A stretch of 64,000 nucleotides of DNA from Streptomyces sp. Alt3 (GCF_030719215.1 NZ_CP120983.1:5518001-5582000), one strand, 5' to 3'. Shown: positions 24,509 to 31,898, counted from the first letter of the stretch. Translations and numbers: made by a program. The notes: generated by a model not told the origin, from the sequence alone.

Positions 24509-26257
24509 GTGAACGACCGACAGAACCCGTACGACCCGTACCAGCAGCCGCAGATCATCGGCTACGACGAGTACGGGCAGCCGGTCTACCAGCAGCAGGG
24601 GCAGCAGCAGTACGACCCGTACGCCCAGCAGCAGCCCCAGCAGCCCCAGCAGCCCCAGCAGCAGGACGGGCAGTCGCAGCAGGGCTACGGTTACGGCTAC
24701 GACCCGTACGCCGGTGCGCAACAGCAGCAGTACGACCCGTACGCCGCTCAGCACACCCAGCAGCAGGCACCGCAGCCACAGCAGGCACAGCAGCCCACGC
24801 AGCAGGGATACGGGTACGGCGACGGCTACGGCGACGCCATGTACGGCTACGACACCGGCCAACAGCCCGCAGTGGACGACTCGACCCAGCAGTGGGCCGC
24901 AGCCCCGGCCGCTCCCGCCGCCCCGCCGCCGATGCCGGAGCAGCGGCGTGACCCCGAACCGCCGGCTGACGCAGCCGTTCCCGGCCGGCGCCGTGCCGAG
25001 GGCCAGCCCGGCACCGAGCAGTTCGCCTTCATCGAGGAGCCCGACGAGGACTCCGAAGATGTCATCGACTGGCTGAAATTCACCGAGAGCCGCAGTGAGC
25101 GGCGCGAGGAGGCACGACGGCGCGGCCACAACCGGATGGTCGCCCTCATAGTCGTCGTGGCCCTGGTGGTCGTCGGCGGAGCGGGCTATCTCTGGTTCGC
25201 CGGGAAGATCCCGGGTGTCTCGGGAGGCGACGAGCAGAGCACCACTGCGACGGGCCCCCAGAAACGCGACGTCATCGTCGTTCATCTGCACAACACCAAG
25301 AAGGGCGGCACCTCCACGGCGCTGCTCGTCGACAACGTCACCACCGGACAGGGCACCACCGTCCTGCTCCCCAACTCGCTGGCTGTGGCAGGCGAGGACG
25401 GATCCACCACCACGCTCGGCAAGTCCGTCGACGACGACGGGTCCACCGGTACCCGCGAGGCGATCGACACCCTGCTCGGTACCAGCATCAGCGGCACCTG
25501 GCGTCTCGACACGCCGTACCTCGAGAACCTCGTCGAGCTCGTGGGCAACATCGAGGTCGACACGGACACGGCGGTTCCCGACTCCAAGAAGGGCGCCTCG
25601 CCGCTCGTGGAAAAGGGGGAGGGACAGACGCTGAGCGGCCCGATGGCCGTCGCGTACGCCACCTACCAGGGCGAGGGCGAACCGGAGGCCAAGCAGCTCA
25701 CGCGCTTCGGCCAGGTCATGCGCAGTGTGCTGCGCAAGCTGTCCGAGGACCCCAAGGCCGCGACCGTCACCATCGAGACGCTCGCCCAGATCCTTGATCC
25801 GTCCCTGCCGGAGCAGGACCTGGGTGCCTCGCTGGCCAAGCTCGCCGGGCACGCCAAGGTGGGCGACTACAAGACGGAGCTCCTTCCGGTCCAGAGCGAC
25901 GGGACCCTGACGGACAAGGCCACCGCGAGCGTGGTCAAGGACGTCCTGGGCGGCAAGGTGAAGGCCCCGGAGCAGGGTGCGGCGGTGCGCGTCGGCATCA
26001 GGAACGCCACGGGGAACACGAAGGGCACCGAGTCCGCGAGGGTCCAGCTCGTCAACGGCGGCTACGCCTTCGTCGACAGCGGCAAGGCGGACACCGCGAC
26101 GTCGTCCCAGGTGGTGTACGGAGCCGCGGAGGACAAGGCGAAGGCGGTCGAGGTCGCCAAGACCCTGGGGCTGCCGGAGAGCTCGGTCAAGAAGGGCGAG
26201 CCCGCGGCGAACGCCGACGTGTCCGTCGCTCTCGGACAGGACTACAAGATCTCCTAG
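24509..26257 (+). CDS. LytR-CpsA-Psr family protein with Q/Y-rich cytoplasmic domain and degenerate active site
   Basis: 582 residues; GTG with GAGGGG 5 nt upstream. The first 115 residues are Gln/Tyr/Pro/Gly-rich with repeated YDPY words and QQP runs. A charged stretch, one membrane helix (about 212-232, MVALIVVVALVVVGGAGYLWF), an LCP-like domain (about 250-420) and a LytR C-terminal domain (about 490-580, AAVRVGIRNATGNTKGTESA) follow. Canonical LCP enzymes attach wall polymers to peptidoglycan and carry an Arg in a P-R-D-T motif; here the equivalent position reads LLPNSLAVA, so ligase activity is doubtful. It could be a structural or regulatory LCP relative serving the polymer cluster. Confidence 0.85.
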   Translation: MNDRQNPYDPYQQPQIIGYDEYGQPVYQQQGQQQYDPYAQQQPQQPQQPQQQDGQSQQGYGYGYDPYAGAQQQQYDPYAAQHTQQQAPQPQQAQQPTQQGYGYGDGYGDAMYGYDTGQQPAVDDSTQQWAAAPAAPAAPPPMPEQRRDPEPPADAAVPGRRRAEGQPGTEQFAFIEEPDEDSEDVIDWLKFTESRSERREEARRRGHNRMVALIVVVALVVVGGAGYLWFAGKIPGVSGGDEQSTTATGPQKRDVIVVHLHNTKKGGTSTALLVDNVTTGQGTTVLLPNSLAVAGEDGSTTTLGKSVDDDGSTGTREAIDTLLGTSISGTWRLDTPYLENLVELVGNIEVDTDTAVPDSKKGASPLVEKGEGQTLSGPMAVAYATYQGEGEPEAKQLTRFGQVMRSVLRKLSEDPKAATVTIETLAQILDPSLPEQDLGASLAKLAGHAKVGDYKTELLPVQSDGTLTDKATASVVKDVLGGKVKAPEQGAAVRVGIRNATGNTKGTESARVQLVNGGYAFVDSGKADTATSSQVVYGAAEDKAKAVEVAKTLGLPESSVKKGEPAANADVSVALGQDYKIS

Positions 26258-26274
26258 CGGACGTCGTAAGGGCT

Positions 26275-26317
26275 GTCGGCGGTCCGTGAGACCCTAGGGG
26301 TTGATCTGACCGCCGAC
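26275..26317 (+). promoter_or_regulatory. 10-bp inverted repeat enclosing a CCCTAGGG palindrome
   Basis: GTCGGCGGTC (26275-26284) pairs with GACCGCCGAC (26308-26317). The 23-nt loop contains CCCTAGGG at 26292-26299, almost exactly centred. It lies between the LCP gene and rsfS, 12 nt before the rsfS start. It could be a terminator or an operator. Confidence 0.55.
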
Positions 26318-26329
26318 GAAAGCCTGCAT

Positions 26330-26761
26330 GTGACCGCCACGGACCGCTCCATCGAGCTCATCAACGCCGCCGCCCAGGCGGCCGCCGACCGGCTCGCGCA
26401 CGACATCATCGCCTACGACGTCAGCGATGTACTGTCGATCACCGACGCCTTCCTGCTGGCCTCGGCTCCCAACGACCGCCAGGTCAAGTCGATCGTCGAC
26501 GAGATCGAGGAGCGGCTGCAGAAGGAGCTCGGCGCCAAGCCGGTTCGCCGCGAGGGCGACCGCGACGCCCGCTGGATCCTTCTCGACTACGTCGACATCG
26601 TGATCCACGTCCAGCACAGCGAGGAGCGCGTGTTCTACGCGCTCGAGCGCCTGTGGAAGGACTGCCCCGAGATCGCCCTCCCCGAGGACGCGGTCAAGAC
26701 CCGGGGCAAGGCCGAGGAGCACGCCCAGCTCAACGGCGGCACGGAAGGTGACCAGAGCTGA
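26330..26761 (+). CDS. rsfS: Ribosome silencing factor
   Basis: 143 residues, GTG start. The iojap/RsfS fold shows DVSDVLSITDAFLLASAPND, VDEIEERLQKELGAKPVRRE, WILLDYVDIVIHVQHSEERV and FYALERLWKDCP. It binds ribosomal protein L14 and blocks subunit joining in starvation. A 25-residue polar tail follows the domain. It overlaps the next gene by 4 nt and stands in the common nadD-rsfS neighbourhood. Confidence 0.94.
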   Translation: MTATDRSIELINAAAQAAADRLAHDIIAYDVSDVLSITDAFLLASAPNDRQVKSIVDEIEERLQKELGAKPVRREGDRDARWILLDYVDIVIHVQHSEERVFYALERLWKDCPEIALPEDAVKTRGKAEEHAQLNGGTEGDQS

Positions 26762-27411
26762 ACGGCAGCAGGAGCGGCAGAGGCCGCAAGATCGTCCTCT
26801 GGCGGCACGGTCAGACGGCGTGGAATCTGGAGCGCCGTTTCCAGGGCTCCACGGACATCGAGCTGACCGAGACCGGTGTCGGGCAGGCCCGCCGGGCAGC
26901 CAGGCTGCTCGCGTCGCTGAAGCCGGACGTGATCGTGGCATCCGACCTGTGGCGCGCCGCGGCCACGGCCGCCGAGCTCGCCTCGGTCACCGGCCTCGAC
27001 GTCGCACACGACTCCGCGCTGCGTGAGACGTACGCCGGCGCCTGGCAGGGACTCACGCACGAGGAGATCGTCGGACAGTACGGCGATCAGTACGCGGCGT
27101 GGAAGCGCGGTGAGCCGGTCCGCAGGGGCGGTGGCGAGCTCGAGACCGAGGTCGCCGACCGGGCAGCCCCCGTGGTGCTGGAGCACGCCGGCAAGCTGCC
27201 CGACGCCGGCACGCTCGTCGTCGTGAGTCACGGCGGCACCATCCGGACGACCATCGGCCGTCTGCTCGGGCTCGAGTCCCACCACTGGGAGGGGCTCGGC
27301 GGGCTCTCCAACTGCTGCTGGTCGGTGCTGGGCGAAGGCGCGCGTGGCTGGCGCCTGCTCGAGCACAACGCCGGGACGCTCCCCGAACCGGTGCTCGGGG
27401 ACGACGATTAG
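26758..27411 (+). CDS. Histidine phosphatase / phosphoglycerate mutase-like protein, apparent CTG start
   Basis: 217 residues. KIVLWRHGQTAWNLERRFQG carries the catalytic RHG; the second His is in VVVSHGGTIRTTIGRLLGL, and the acid residue in ALRETYAGAWQGLTHEEI. Such enzymes dephosphorylate small phosphates; the substrate is not predictable here. The frame is closed by TGA at 26749-26751 and the first start-like codon is CTG at 26758, overlapping the rsfS stop as CTGA with GGAAGG 9 nt upstream. No ATG, GTG or TTG occurs between that stop and the RHG motif, so CTG initiation is the best reading. Confidence 0.88.
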   Translation: MNGSRSGRGRKIVLWRHGQTAWNLERRFQGSTDIELTETGVGQARRAARLLASLKPDVIVASDLWRAAATAAELASVTGLDVAHDSALRETYAGAWQGLTHEEIVGQYGDQYAAWKRGEPVRRGGGELETEVADRAAPVVLEHAGKLPDAGTLVVVSHGGTIRTTIGRLLGLESHHWEGLGGLSNCCWSVLGEGARGWRLLEHNAGTLPEPVLGDDD

Positions 27412-27416
27412 CGGGC

Positions 27417-27437
27417 GCCCGGAGGCTCTCTCCGGGC
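27417..27437 (+). terminator. Terminator hairpin of the nadD-rsfS region
   Basis: An 8-bp stem (27417-27424 with 27430-27437) with a 5-nt loop lies 6 nt after the phosphatase stop. Confidence 0.6.
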
Positions 27438-27475
27438 GGCTGGGGCCGGATTTCACTTTCCGGCTCGTCGCAGGC

Positions 27476-27481
27476 TAAAGT
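27476..27481 (+). promoter_or_regulatory. Possible -10 box of the first tRNA-Ala
   Basis: TAAAGT occurs 46 nt before the tRNA, with TTCACT 18 bp upstream as a weak -35. Confidence 0.35.
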
Positions 27482-27527
27482 TCTTCTTGTTCGCAGCGCG
27501 GAAACGCAGGGAAACACAGCGGACAGC

Positions 27528-27600
27528 GGGGCTATAGCTCAGTTGGTAGAGCGCCTGCATGGCATGCAGGAGGTCAGGAGTTCAATTCTCCTTAGCTCCA
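27528..27600 (+). tRNA. tRNA-Ala, anticodon GGC, copy 1
   Basis: 73 nt. The acceptor stem GGGGCTA/TAGCTCC contains the G3-U70 pair that defines alanine tRNA. The anticodon stem CCTGC/GCAGG encloses ATGGCAT, giving anticodon GGC for GCC and GCU codons. The T-arm reads AGGAG-TTCAATT-CTCCT. The 3' CCA is not encoded. It is identical to the copy at 28431. Confidence 0.97.
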
Positions 27601-27606
27601 CAGTCA

Positions 27607-27642
27607 AGATCCCGTCCCCAGCAGGGGGCGGGATCTTTTTTT
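27607..27642 (+). terminator. Intrinsic terminator of tRNA-Ala copy 1
   Basis: A 13-bp stem (27607-27619 with 27624-27636) with an AGCA loop runs into seven T residues (27636-27642). It is the clearest rho-independent terminator in the window. Confidence 0.95.
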
Positions 27643-27882
27643 CATGGTCCTGTGGAACCGGGCCGGTGACGCGCGCCGGTCGTGCCTCAACTGCCCTGGC
27701 CCGCCTGGGACAAGGGCCATAAGGGTGTTCCGGCGCTGTCTTCGCAGGTACGCGGGCTGTCCCCGTGGGCCTCCTTCAGGACAAAGGCGGTCAGCGGGGC
27801 GGTCGTCGGGCTGACCTGCTTGCGGCGCCGTGGCAGAATCGGAGCGCCGGAGGGGGCGACGGACCGATCGGGAGGGAGCGCG

Positions 27883-28035
27883 ATGCCTGCGAGCCGCGTA
27901 CGGGCCCCGGGTCCGTCCCTTGCACCCACCGCGATCCACCGCTCCACCACCCTCGCTTCCGCCGCACCCCGCTACCTCGGCGCCTCGTACGAGGGTCCCT
28001 TCGCGTGCACGGCCTGCGGCCACCGTCGGAGCTGA
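27883..28035 (+). CDS. Possible 50-residue protein with C-terminal CxxC
   Basis: 50 residues. ATG is preceded by GGGAGGGAG 5-6 nt upstream, a strong ribosome binding site. The sequence is basic and Ala/Pro-rich and ends GPFACTACGHRRS, with a CxxC pair. It ends 4 nt before the start of the next small gene, so the two may be translated together. No domain is recognised; codon pattern alone cannot prove it. The 240 bp before it show no gene. Confidence 0.5.
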   Translation: MPASRVRAPGPSLAPTAIHRSTTLASAAPRYLGASYEGPFACTACGHRRS

Positions 28036-28039
28036 CCGG

Positions 28040-28273
28040 ATGGGTGCGCACAGGCGGAAATGTGACTGGTGCGGCAGCGGTACGCCCATCGTCAGGGACA
28101 TGGACCCCGTCAACACGGAGTTCCAGTACTGGTGCGAGGAGTGCGCGCGGGCGCTGATCATAAAAGGCGACCCCATCGAGACGTACCGGGAGCTCGAAGG
28201 CGAGCCCATCTACGGCCGCCTCCTGGAGGAGCACTGCACCCTCAAGCGGTTCTACTCCTTCGCCACTGCCTGA
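28040..28273 (+). CDS. Small zinc-ribbon-like protein
   Basis: 77 residues, ATG with GGAG about 8 nt upstream. Two CxxC pairs (KCDWCGSGTP and YWCEECARAL, residues 8-11 and 32-35) suggest one zinc site. The rest is acidic and helical (DPIETYRELEGEPIYGRLLE). No function is known to me. Third-position GC and the dense, low-repeat sequence support a real gene. It lies between two identical tRNA-Ala genes. Confidence 0.8.
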   Translation: MGAHRRKCDWCGSGTPIVRDMDPVNTEFQYWCEECARALIIKGDPIETYRELEGEPIYGRLLEEHCTLKRFYSFATA

Positions 28274-28364
28274 CGAGGTACCAGCGCCGGTCCGCTCAAG
28301 ATCGGAGCAACCGCTGGTCAGGGCTTCGCCCGCCGGTCATTTCGGGACAGAGTGGAAACGATTT

Positions 28365-28392
28365 TTGATGGGCCGGTGGGACCGTGTAATGT
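28365..28392 (+). promoter_or_regulatory. Promoter of tRNA-Ala copy 2
   Basis: TTGATG (28365-28370) and TAATGT (28387-28392) are separated by 16 bp. The expected start at about 28399 is roughly 30 nt before the tRNA. Confidence 0.5.
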
Positions 28393-28430
28393 TCTCGATG
28401 TCGCCAGGGAAACCGGGTGGCAAACAGCAC

Positions 28431-28503
28431 GGGGCTATAGCTCAGTTGGTAGAGCGCCTGCATGGCATGCAGGAGGTCAGGAGTTCAATTCTCCTTAGCT
28501 CCA
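28431..28503 (+). tRNA. tRNA-Ala, anticodon GGC, copy 2
   Basis: The 73-nt sequence is identical to the gene at 27528, including the G3-U70 pair and GGC anticodon. CCA is not encoded. The identity extends only a few bases beyond the mature tRNA on either side, so it is a duplicated tRNA rather than a long duplication. Confidence 0.97.
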
Positions 28504-28508
28504 CAGTG

Positions 28509-28545
28509 AAGAAGCGGGCCATCCGAATCGGATGGCCCGCTTCTT
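28509..28545 (+). terminator. Terminator of tRNA-Ala copy 2
   Basis: A 17-bp perfect stem (28509-28525 with 28529-28545) with an AAT loop. Only a short T-rich 3' edge (TTCTT) is present. Confidence 0.85.
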
Positions 28546-28584
28546 GTTGCGTCCGGCACTCCCGACGTGCTCGGCGGTGCGCGG

Positions 28585-30159
28585 TCAGTCGCGTCCGCTG
28601 CCCAGGGCCCTGCGCTGGGCACTCGGCAGCGCGGGCCGTTCCGCGGGAGCCTGCTCGATGCGGAGCGCAAGGGCGGGGCACCGCCGTACGGCGCGCTGGG
28701 CCCGGCCCCTCAGGTGCACCGGAACGGCGGCGTCCGCGAGCGCCGGATAGCCGTCCGGACCCAGCCTGATCAGCTCCGGGACGATGTCCGCGCAGAGTCC
28801 GTGCCCCTGGCAGAGCGTCCAGTCCACCGCCAGCTTCTCGCCGCTGGGGATGGACTCCTCCAGGTCCTCGTAGCCGGGGGAGGGCAACGGCAGCACGCCC
28901 AGCGTCTCCCGTCCGCAGCCGCCGTCCAGCACATGCGCGGCGAGGTCGTCGGTGAACGCGGAGAGGGTGGACGACAGGAAACGGGCCGACCCGTCCGGGT
29001 GTTTGCACGCACCGCGGCCCTTCACCGCCTGCGTCACCTCACGGAGCGCCTCCAGAGCGGCGGGACCGCCGCCGTTGAGGACGTCGGAGAGGCCGCCCGC
29101 GGCGGCGGGCAGACCCAGCTTGCACGGGCCGCACTGCCCCGCGGTCTCGGCGGCCAGCCAGTTCGCGATCCTCAGCGACTCCCCGATCGGGCAGGTCTCC
29201 GGCCCGATCGGCAGGATGGCGCCGGCTCCGAGCGCCCCGCCCACCGCGGCCAGTGAGGCTCTGGAGACCACCGCGTCGTGCAGGGCGAGCGCGTCGATCC
29301 AGTTGCCGTGGTAGCCGCCGGTGAGCACGCCCTGGGGCAGAGGCGGCGCCCCCGCCAGCTGCAGGACGTATCGCAGGGGTACCCCGGTGGGAACCTCCAC
29401 GACCATCGGACGCGCCACGGCCCCGGAAACCGTGAGAAGGACGGTGCCGGGTTCGTCGGGCAGACCGGTGTGCCCGTAGCGGCGGGAACCCAGCCGGGCG
29501 GCGACGGCGAGCTGCGCGTAGGTCTCCGCGTTGGAAAGGAGGGTCGGCGCGCCGGCCACCCCGGACTCCGCCGCCCGCTCGCGGCGGCCGGGCGGCAGGG
29601 CGGGGCCGCCGTTCACCGCGCGGATGACCGCGGACGCCTCCCCGGAGACCATGCGCTCCGGGGTGCGCACCACCCGGGCGCGAAGGTGCTGCCCGCGCCG
29701 GTCGGACAGCCCTCGTTCGGCCAGGGCGGACCGCACGGAGATCTCGGTGGAGTTCCGGGTGACGGCCACGACCAGCGTGCGTGCGCCGAGTGCTTCCGCT
29801 GCGAGCAGGGCGCCGTCGAGGATGAGGTGCGGGGCGCGGTTGAGGAGCACGGTGTCCTTGCGGCAGGCGGGTTCGCCCTCGCTCCCGTTGATCACGACGA
29901 CCGGCCTCACCCCACGCCGTACGGAGGCCTTCGCGACCGCCCGCAGTTTCTTCCCGAAGGGGAAGCCCGCACCACCGCGCCCGCGCAGTGACACGGACTC
30001 CGCGAGCTCGGCCAGCCGCTCCCCGGTCATCGGGTCGAGCGGGCCGTGCACCTTCAGGTGCATGGCGAGATCGAGGCGTTCCACCAGGTCGAAGCCGCTG
30101 GTCAACTGGGGGAGCCCGACGACGCGGACCTCGGGCACATCGGGCAGGGGCACATTCAC
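28585..30159 (-). CDS. NuoF-like flavo-iron-sulfur oxidoreductase with C-terminal ferredoxin domain
   Basis: 524 residues; GTG at 30159 with AGGAG 8 nt upstream. Residues about 50-210 resemble the FMN/NADH-binding 51-kDa fold: LRGRGGAGFPFGKKLRA, VVINGSEGEPACRKD. An SLBB-like part (VEVPTGVPLRYVLQLAGAPP) and a 4Fe-4S region (GQCGPCKLGL, later ACKHPDG) follow. The last 85 residues form a small ferredoxin: LCQGHGLC and RRCPALAL, a three-Cys pattern expected for a 3Fe-4S cluster. Its start overlaps the stop of the haem membrane protein gene, so the pair probably passes electrons from NAD(P)H to membrane haem. The final acceptor is unknown. Confidence 0.87.
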   Translation of the reverse strand: MNVPLPDVPEVRVVGLPQLTSGFDLVERLDLAMHLKVHGPLDPMTGERLAELAESVSLRGRGGAGFPFGKKLRAVAKASVRRGVRPVVVINGSEGEPACRKDTVLLNRAPHLILDGALLAAEALGARTLVVAVTRNSTEISVRSALAERGLSDRRGQHLRARVVRTPERMVSGEASAVIRAVNGGPALPPGRRERAAESGVAGAPTLLSNAETYAQLAVAARLGSRRYGHTGLPDEPGTVLLTVSGAVARPMVVEVPTGVPLRYVLQLAGAPPLPQGVLTGGYHGNWIDALALHDAVVSRASLAAVGGALGAGAILPIGPETCPIGESLRIANWLAAETAGQCGPCKLGLPAAAGGLSDVLNGGGPAALEALREVTQAVKGRGACKHPDGSARFLSSTLSAFTDDLAAHVLDGGCGRETLGVLPLPSPGYEDLEESIPSGEKLAVDWTLCQGHGLCADIVPELIRLGPDGYPALADAAVPVHLRGRAQRAVRRCPALALRIEQAPAERPALPSAQRRALGSGRD

Positions 30160-31469
30160 GGGCGGTCTCCTGCCGGCGCGTTCCAGGGCTCTCCCGCCGA
30201 GGGCGGACAGAGCGGTCCCGGCAGCTGCTCGGTCACCGGGTCGGAGGCGGACGCCGGGGCGGATTCCGGGGGCGGGGCGTACGCGTGCATGAGCGTCTGT
30301 GGGGGAGGGGCGGGGGACGGGGAGGGCCAGCGGTCGTCTGTCTGCCCCGGGGGCGGGCCGGAGGCCCGGGAGACGGCCCGGTATGCCGCGGAGTTGCCGG
30401 TCCGGGAGCCCTGGGACGCCCCCGGCGCCGGGGCGGGGAAGGTACCGGGGGCGAGTCGCTCGGAGCTGCGGGGCGGGGGTTCGTACAGCGGTGGCGATCC
30501 GTACGGAGGTGCTTCGTACTGCTGTAGTCCCTGCGGCGCCCGCCCGAACGGCTGGGACGCGTATTCCGTCGGCTCGTGCGGGAGGGCTCCGGGCGTTTCC
30601 GGCGCGGCGAGCGTCCGGGGGCGGACCGGGGTGCCGCGTACGCCCCTGTCGTCGCCCCAGCCGGGGGCTCCGGGCGGGAGGCCCCGGCCGGACAGCGCAG
30701 GCGCGGACTCCGCGCCGGGGAGCGGGGAGGAGCGTATGACCGGATCCGACGCCGACGGAGGGGCGTCCGGGCCCGTCAGGCTGGTGACGAGCTCGGTGAG
30801 CAGACGCTTGGCCGGGACGGGCAGCAGGCGCAGGGCGAGCGCGGCGGCCACCGCGGTCAGACAGAGCATGTACATCACGACGACCCAGGTCGCGGGCTGG
30901 CGTCCGGCGTACAGGCCGTGGACGAGGGCGGCGCACCATGCGGGATATGCCAGCGCGTGCAGGGCCCGCCAGCGGCCCGCGATCCTGCCGGGGGTGGCGA
31001 ACGCGCTGCGCATCGCCCCGGTGGCCGCGGCGACGATCATCAGCAGCCCGGCCAGTGAGCCGAAGCCGATGAGGCCCGCGGTGCCGCTCACGCCCGCGCC
31101 GAACGGTATGAGGGCGCCGAGCGGACCGACGTGCCCGAGTGCGACCTTCACGGTGCCGTGCAGGAGGAGAAAGCCGAGTGAGGCGACGGCGGCTGCTCGG
31201 TGGATGCCCTGGCATACGAGCCGCTGGCGGGTCGAGAGGAAGACCCGGTCGGTGGCCAACAGGCCCCAGCCGACCGCTGCGGTGAGGGAGACCAGCGTCA
31301 GTACGCCGGTGGTGAAGTCGAACGTGGCACGCATGCCGTCGCTCCCCGCGACGGCGAGCAGAGGGATGAGCACCAGTGCCGCGACGGTCAGTCCGCCCTG
31401 CAGCGGGCGGCTCGTTCCTGGGCCGGAACTCAAGGACGAGGAGGAACGGATCCTGCGATGAGGCTTCAT
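30156..31469 (-). CDS. Ferric-reductase-like haem membrane protein with Pro-rich tail
   Basis: 437 residues. About six membrane segments occupy residues 25-220. Paired His residues on two helices (IHRAAAVASLGFLLLHG and LHALAYPAWCAALVHG) fit bis-haem coordination as in ferric reductase/YedZ-type domains. The C-terminal 220 residues are Pro/Ser/Gly/Tyr-rich and predicted disordered, cytoplasmic by the inside-positive pattern. It is the first gene of a two-gene unit with the NuoF-like protein (GTGA overlap). It lacks its own FAD/NAD domain, which the partner would provide. Confidence 0.85.
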   Translation of the reverse strand: MKPHRRIRSSSSLSSGPGTSRPLQGGLTVAALVLIPLLAVAGSDGMRATFDFTTGVLTLVSLTAAVGWGLLATDRVFLSTRQRLVCQGIHRAAAVASLGFLLLHGTVKVALGHVGPLGALIPFGAGVSGTAGLIGFGSLAGLLMIVAAATGAMRSAFATPGRIAGRWRALHALAYPAWCAALVHGLYAGRQPATWVVVMYMLCLTAVAAALALRLLPVPAKRLLTELVTSLTGPDAPPSASDPVIRSSPLPGAESAPALSGRGLPPGAPGWGDDRGVRGTPVRPRTLAAPETPGALPHEPTEYASQPFGRAPQGLQQYEAPPYGSPPLYEPPPRSSERLAPGTFPAPAPGASQGSRTGNSAAYRAVSRASGPPPGQTDDRWPSPSPAPPPQTLMHAYAPPPESAPASASDPVTEQLPGPLCPPSAGEPWNAPAGDRP

Positions 31470-31710
31470 GGGGGGCGACTCCGAATGGCTCGGCAAAGCG
31501 GTCCCGTCGCCGCATGCTAGGTCGCCGTCTACCGGCCGGTACGAGGTTTGAGCGGTTGCCCCGATAGGGGGCAGTACGCGGAGTAACCTCCGGAGTGTGT
31601 GGGTCGTGTGGAAGCTTCGCGCCGACGGTGTGCCCGTCGGTGCCGGAGTGGCGCGACCCGGGCGATCTTCCGGCGGGATATGTGCCGGGCCGGGCTCCGG
31701 GCCCGTGCGG
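31470..31710. other. Divergent gap upstream of leuS leader
   Basis: No gene is seen. A 7-bp hairpin occurs at 31622-31640. Promoters for the minus-strand redox pair and for the leuS leader must lie here. Confidence 0.5.
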
Positions 31711-31716
31711 TACCCT
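31711..31716 (+). promoter_or_regulatory. -10 box of the leuS leader transcript
   Basis: TACCCT ends 6 nt before the leader peptide ATG, so transcription would begin at or next to that ATG. No clear -35 is seen. Confidence 0.55.
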
Positions 31717-31722
31717 GACGCC

Positions 31723-31761
31723 ATGCGTGCCGTACGCCTTCTGCTCAGCGAGCCGCGCTGA
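31723..31761 (+). CDS. Leucine-codon leader peptide of leuS
   Basis: 12 residues, MRAVRLLLSEPR, with three consecutive Leu codons (CTT CTG CTC, 31738-31746). It is followed by alternative RNA structures and an intrinsic terminator 138 nt before leuS. This is the layout of a ribosome-mediated attenuator: scarce charged tRNA-Leu stalls the ribosome and allows read-through. No ribosome binding site is present; translation would be leaderless. Recognition rests on codon content and position, not on homology. Confidence 0.72.
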   Translation: MRAVRLLLSEPR

Positions 31762-31804
31762 TCACTCCCGACCGGTGAGAATGCCTGGTCGGACTCGGCG
31801 CGGC
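31752..31804 (+). promoter_or_regulatory. Alternative pairing segments of the leuS attenuator
   Basis: GCCGCGC at the end of the leader peptide gene (31752-31758) can pair with GCGCGGC (31798-31804) just before the terminator. An internal hairpin CCGACC (31768-31773) with GGTCGG (31787-31792) lies between them. A ribosome stalled on the Leu codons would cover the first segment. Confidence 0.5.
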
Positions 31805-31805
31805 G

Positions 31806-31834
31806 TCCCCTCCTGTGCGAGGGGATTTTTCGTT
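31806..31834 (+). terminator. Attenuator terminator before leuS
   Basis: A 7-bp stem (31806-31812 with 31819-31825) and a 6-nt loop run into TTTTTCGTTT. It lies between the leader peptide and leuS. Confidence 0.85.
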
Positions 31835-31898
31835 TCCGTAGACGTGTGTCCGTAGACGTGGGCGCCGGCAGATGACGATCGATGGAGCTTTGAGGATC

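Noticed and set aside
27528..28503. Integrated mobile element between the two tRNA-Ala genes
   Set aside because: The interval is under 1 kb with no integrase, recombinase or excision gene, so only a duplication can be claimed.
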